This document shows, piece after piece, positions 4,241 to 7,067 of a DNA stretch of 7,067 nucleotides. The position numbers were made by a program, and so were the translations under genes. The notes beneath the pieces were generated by a model, which saw only the letters and a list, made by a program, of their open reading frames with translations, was not told the origin of the DNA and did no database searches. Position 1 is the stretch's first letter, and the number at the start of each line of letters is the position of its first letter. The stretch spans positions 1-7,067 of the forward strand of contig JAIVHD010000103.1 in NCBI GenBank assembly GCA_020201235.1, in the 5' to 3' direction. The DNA comes from Lysobacteraceae bacterium. Lineage in GTDB: Bacteria > Pseudomonadota > Gammaproteobacteria > Xanthomonadales > Wenzhouxiangellaceae.

Positions 4241-6966
4241 TCGATTCCGCAACCTGGGACAAAGTCAGCGAGTTGTTCGATCAACTCGTCGCGCTACCGG
4301 ATGATCGGCGCGAGGAACAAATCAGGCAACTCGAACTTGATGAAGCCCTTTCCGACTGGTTGAAGAAGCTTCTGGCGGCGCACGACAGCGACGCAACTCA
4401 TGTGCTCGATCAGACCATCGACCAGATGGCTGAGTCGCTGATCGCTGAAAATGCACCGGCCGGCGGAAAGATACCGGACGACATCCGCGGCCGCCGGCTG
4501 GGCAACTGGCGAGTCACCGAATCAATCGCTCGCGGGGCGATGGCCGCAGTGTTTCATGGCGAGCGCGCCGACGGCGCCTACGAACAGCATGTCGCGATCA
4601 AGCTCTTGCAGCCGGGCCCGTTTCGCCACAGCGAAGGCGAGCAGTTGCGCGAGGAGCTACGCCTTCTGGCGCGGTTGGAACATCCCGGCATCGCACGCCT
4701 GCTTGACGGCGGTATCAGCGAGCAGGGCTGGCCGTACCTGGTCATGGAATATGTCGATGGCGTGCAAATCGACCAGTGGTGCGCCGCGCAAAAACCGGAT
4801 TGGCGCCAGCGCGTTCAATTAATTCTCAAAGTCTGCGATGCGGTGCGCTATGCCCACAGCAAGCTGGTCGTTCATGCCGACATCAAGCCGTCCAACGTGC
4901 TGGTCAATCGCGACGGCGAGCCCAAGCTGGTGGACTTCGGCATTGCCGGCCTGCTGCACAACAATCCGGATTCCGGGCAACCGGCCGCAAGCGCGCTGTT
5001 GCGCTGCTCACCGGCCTATGCCGCGCCGGAGCAGTTGCGCGGCGAGCCGGTAAGCACCGGCAACGACGTGTTCGGACTGGGCGCGCTGCTGTACGAACTG
5101 CTGACGGGAAAGCGCATCCGCGACGGCAAGACCGTCACCGCTTTGCTGCTGGGGCGTGCACCGACCGATCAGATCACGCCACCTTGTCAACTGGCCGGCG
5201 GCAATCTACCCGGCGGAAGTAGTGGTAAAGATCTGAATGCGATCTGTCTGCACGCGCTGGCGCAGGATCCGCAACAGCGCTACGGCAGTGTTACCGAACT
5301 ACGGCAGGATCTGCGCAACACGCTGCAGCGCTATCCGGTCGCGGCCAGGGCCAATACCGCGTTGTATCGCTTCAACTGCTGGCTGCGCCGCAACTGGGTC
5401 GCGGGTACTGCGGCCAGCGCCGTAGTCATTGCTCTCACGATCGGTCTGCTGATTGCCATGCATCAGGCCCATGTCGCGCGTTCGGAGTCACAGCTTTCCC
5501 ACGCCACGGAAAAGTTCATGCTGGATATGTTTGCCACAGTGGATCCGTGGGAAAACCAGCGCGAGCCGGTCACCGTGGACAGCATTCTTGATCAGGCCGT
5601 GGCGGATCTGCCGGAGCAGTTGACTGAATTCCCGGAACAGCGTGCCCGCATCATGCTCACTCTGGGCGATCTGCTCAATCGCATGGGCAAGCATGAAACC
5701 GCCTTGTCGTTGGGTCAACAGGCATTGAAAATCAACCTTAATTCGGGTCAGGCGCAACAACAATTGCAAGCACATACGCTCATCATCAGAACGGCAATGA
5801 GTATGGTGCAGATGGATCTCGCTGAAGAACATATACAAACGGGGCTGGCACTGGCAGCTTTCCCGCCCGAAACCACTGTGGAGGCAGATTTCCATCTGCA
5901 GCGAAGTCAGTGGTTGGGGTACAACGGCGAGATCGAAAAGCAGCATGAACTCATCAATGCCCTGATTGCGGCGCAGGATGATATTGAGTTACTGGAGGAT
6001 AATCACCGACTGGTCGCCGAAACATTCATGGTAGCAGCCGAGTCTGCGGAGATACGCGCAGACTACCAACGCGCAGTCGATTTTGCCCGAATGGCGGTAA
6101 TATCAGCCAGACAAGTTTATGGCAAAGAGCATTTAATGGTCGCCTCAGCACTCAGTTATGAAGCAACCGCCGAGTTCGAACGCGGCAACATCGGCGTGGC
6201 CCTGGATATTTTTGATCGTATCGGTGTAATTGAAGCAAAATACCTTGCTCCTGAGCATGCGCAGCGCGTGTGGACTGCTTACACGCGGAGCGGCATACTG
6301 CAGGATGCGGGCCGGATCGACGAAGCACGTCTTCAGCTCGAACGCCTCGCTGAGAATCTGGAAACACACTACTCGGTCGACGACCCGCGATTGGGCGTCA
6401 TCTACGCGAGCCTGGGAAAATGCTGGCGTCTGTTGGGTGATTTGCAACAGGCCCGGTACTATTATGAAAAAGGCATGTCATTGACCGAGACCAGCGAGCC
6501 CGATAATCCCAAGCTGGGGGTGTTTTATAGTCACTACGCGCAGGTGTTGTCCGAGCTTGGCACGGACGAACTGGCGGAGCAGTATTTTCTGTCTGCACTG
6601 AAAATATTTCAGGAAAAACTGGGAGAGGAGCATCCAAGGTTTGCCATCGCCAGCATTTTGTTTGCCGACCACCTGTTGCGAAACGGGCGCGTTGAAGAGG
6701 CCAAAATACACGTCAAGCAAAATTTAGCGGTGATAGAGCAGACCTTTCCGGAATATGACTTGCGTATCGCCCAGGCGCTCGCGATTCGCGGCCTGATTGA
6801 GCTGCGGATTCACCAGCGTGATGAAAATGCAGAAGTTGTACAACTGCATGAAATGGTACAAACCATTCTGGACAATAACACCGAAAATGCTCAGCAATGG
6901 CTGGACCCGGTCATAAACAGGTTTTTGCAATCGGTCGAAACGGATGCCAATGCTGTTTCCCTGTGA
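4234..6966 (+). CDS. membrane Ser/Thr protein kinase with C-terminal TPR domain, partner of the ECF sigma factor
   Basis: A 910-residue Hanks-type kinase. Residues 1-85 form a helical N-terminal region common in kinases paired with ECF factors. The kinase domain covers about 91-361: Lys123 in VAIK, Glu141 of helix C, catalytic loop His214-Ala-Asp216-Ile-Lys218-Pro-Ser-Asn221, Asp234-Phe-Gly236, APE at 264-266 and Asp278 of subdomain IX. HAD instead of HRD makes it a non-RD kinase. The glycine loop is degenerate: IARGAMAAV (98-106) keeps only one Gly. One membrane helix lies at about 388-409, with Arg385-Arg386 before it, placing the kinase in the cytoplasm and residues 410-910 in the periplasm. 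The latter region is helical with TPR-like units at about 470-500, 719-752, 761-804 and 806-840, probably a ligand- or protein-sensing domain. Its ATG lies inside the end of the sigma gene (7-bp overlap), so the two are probably translationally coupled and work together. The likely substrate is the sigma factor. Confidence 0.9.
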   Translation: MLIDSATWDKVSELFDQLVALPDDRREEQIRQLELDEALSDWLKKLLAAHDSDATHVLDQTIDQMAESLIAENAPAGGKIPDDIRGRRLGNWRVTESIARGAMAAVFHGERADGAYEQHVAIKLLQPGPFRHSEGEQLREELRLLARLEHPGIARLLDGGISEQGWPYLVMEYVDGVQIDQWCAAQKPDWRQRVQLILKVCDAVRYAHSKLVVHADIKPSNVLVNRDGEPKLVDFGIAGLLHNNPDSGQPAASALLRCSPAYAAPEQLRGEPVSTGNDVFGLGALLYELLTGKRIRDGKTVTALLLGRAPTDQITPPCQLAGGNLPGGSSGKDLNAICLHALAQDPQQRYGSVTELRQDLRNTLQRYPVAARANTALYRFNCWLRRNWVAGTAASAVVIALTIGLLIAMHQAHVARSESQLSHATEKFMLDMFATVDPWENQREPVTVDSILDQAVADLPEQLTEFPEQRARIMLTLGDLLNRMGKHETALSLGQQALKINLNSGQAQQQLQAHTLIIRTAMSMVQMDLAEEHIQTGLALAAFPPETTVEADFHLQRSQWLGYNGEIEKQHELINALIAAQDDIELLEDNHRLVAETFMVAAESAEIRADYQRAVDFARMAVISARQVYGKEHLMVASALSYEATAEFERGNIGVALDIFDRIGVIEAKYLAPEHAQRVWTAYTRSGILQDAGRIDEARLQLERLAENLETHYSVDDPRLGVIYASLGKCWRLLGDLQQARYYYEKGMSLTETSEPDNPKLGVFYSHYAQVLSELGTDELAEQYFLSALKIFQEKLGEEHPRFAIASILFADHLLRNGRVEEAKIHVKQNLAVIEQTFPEYDLRIAQALAIRGLIELRIHQRDENAEVVQLHEMVQTILDNNTENAQQWLDPVINRFLQSVETDANAVSL

Positions 6967-7067
6967 CAATACTTTTGATTGCATTAGTAACTCCTTCGCG
7001 CTCTCACCCAAGTTTTTGGTCGGCTTATCCCTCGAACCCGTCACTGAACAACCGGTCAGTCTGGTCC
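6963..7067 (+). CDS. possible start of a further gene overlapping the kinase stop
   Basis: A GTG at 6963 overlaps the kinase TGA (GTGA, 4-bp overlap) and opens a frame that stays open to the window edge (35 codons). It starts with a hydrophobic stretch, TILLIALVTP. Overlapping starts are common in operons, and the stretch could be the beginning of a signal or membrane segment. There is no clear ribosome binding site, the following residues are Ser/Pro/Asn-rich, and 35 codons open by chance is quite possible. The alternative is simply the non-coding end of the operon; no terminator hairpin is seen in 6967-7067. Confidence 0.2.
   Translation, partial: MTILLIALVTPSRSHPSFWSAYPSNPSLNNRSVWS

Noticed and set aside
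6724..7044. 106-codon minus-strand open frame over the kinase 3' end
   Set aside because: Shadow of the kinase coding sequence with no domain or ribosome binding site.

Overview
The window is GC-rich bacterial DNA. The gene families and their arrangement (a Wadjet locus and an ECF sigma factor overlapping a Ser/Thr kinase with TPR repeats) suggest a gammaproteobacterium. This is an inference from protein style; no rRNA or other phylogenetic marker is present.

Left third, minus strand (1-2010): the start of a type I Wadjet anti-plasmid defence operon. jetA (DUF3375, kleisin-like subunit) is complete. jetB (DUF4194) is cut by the left edge of the window, and jetC and jetD would lie beyond it. 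The two genes are separated by an unusually long 332-bp gap. The gap carries a sequence that recurs, inverted, just upstream of jetA, so a dispersed non-coding repeat appears to have settled in and around the operon.

Middle, plus strand (2170-3631): a divergent gene for an exported, cysteine-containing protein that I do not recognise. Its 3' part is interrupted by a 196-bp MITE-like element with 34-bp terminal inverted repeats (33/34 identical). The left repeat supplies the present stop codon. If exactly 3201-3396 is removed, the reading frame continues without a break for another 77 codons to a stop at 3631. The gene therefore looks like a recent insertional truncation.

Right half, plus strand (3698-6966): a two-gene signalling operon. 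The first gene is an ECF sigma factor of the kinase-linked type (ECF43-like / TIGR02999-like). It overlaps by 7 bp a 910-residue Hanks-type Ser/Thr kinase with a single membrane span and a probably periplasmic TPR domain. Region 2.2 of the sigma factor has Leu-Ser-Thr-Thr where ordinary ECF factors have an acidic DAED-type motif. This fits the EcfP/PknT scheme of Vibrio parahaemolyticus, in which the partner kinase phosphorylates region 2.2 to switch the sigma factor on. The kinase has a degenerate glycine loop and a non-RD catalytic loop, but its catalytic Lys, Glu, Asp, Asn and DFG residues are present. A possible further gene begins in a GTGA overlap at the end of the kinase and runs off the window.

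The most interesting reading is a sensor kinase, phospho-activated sigma factor and nearby secreted protein acting as a small envelope-signalling unit beside a defence locus, with small mobile repeats disturbing both.
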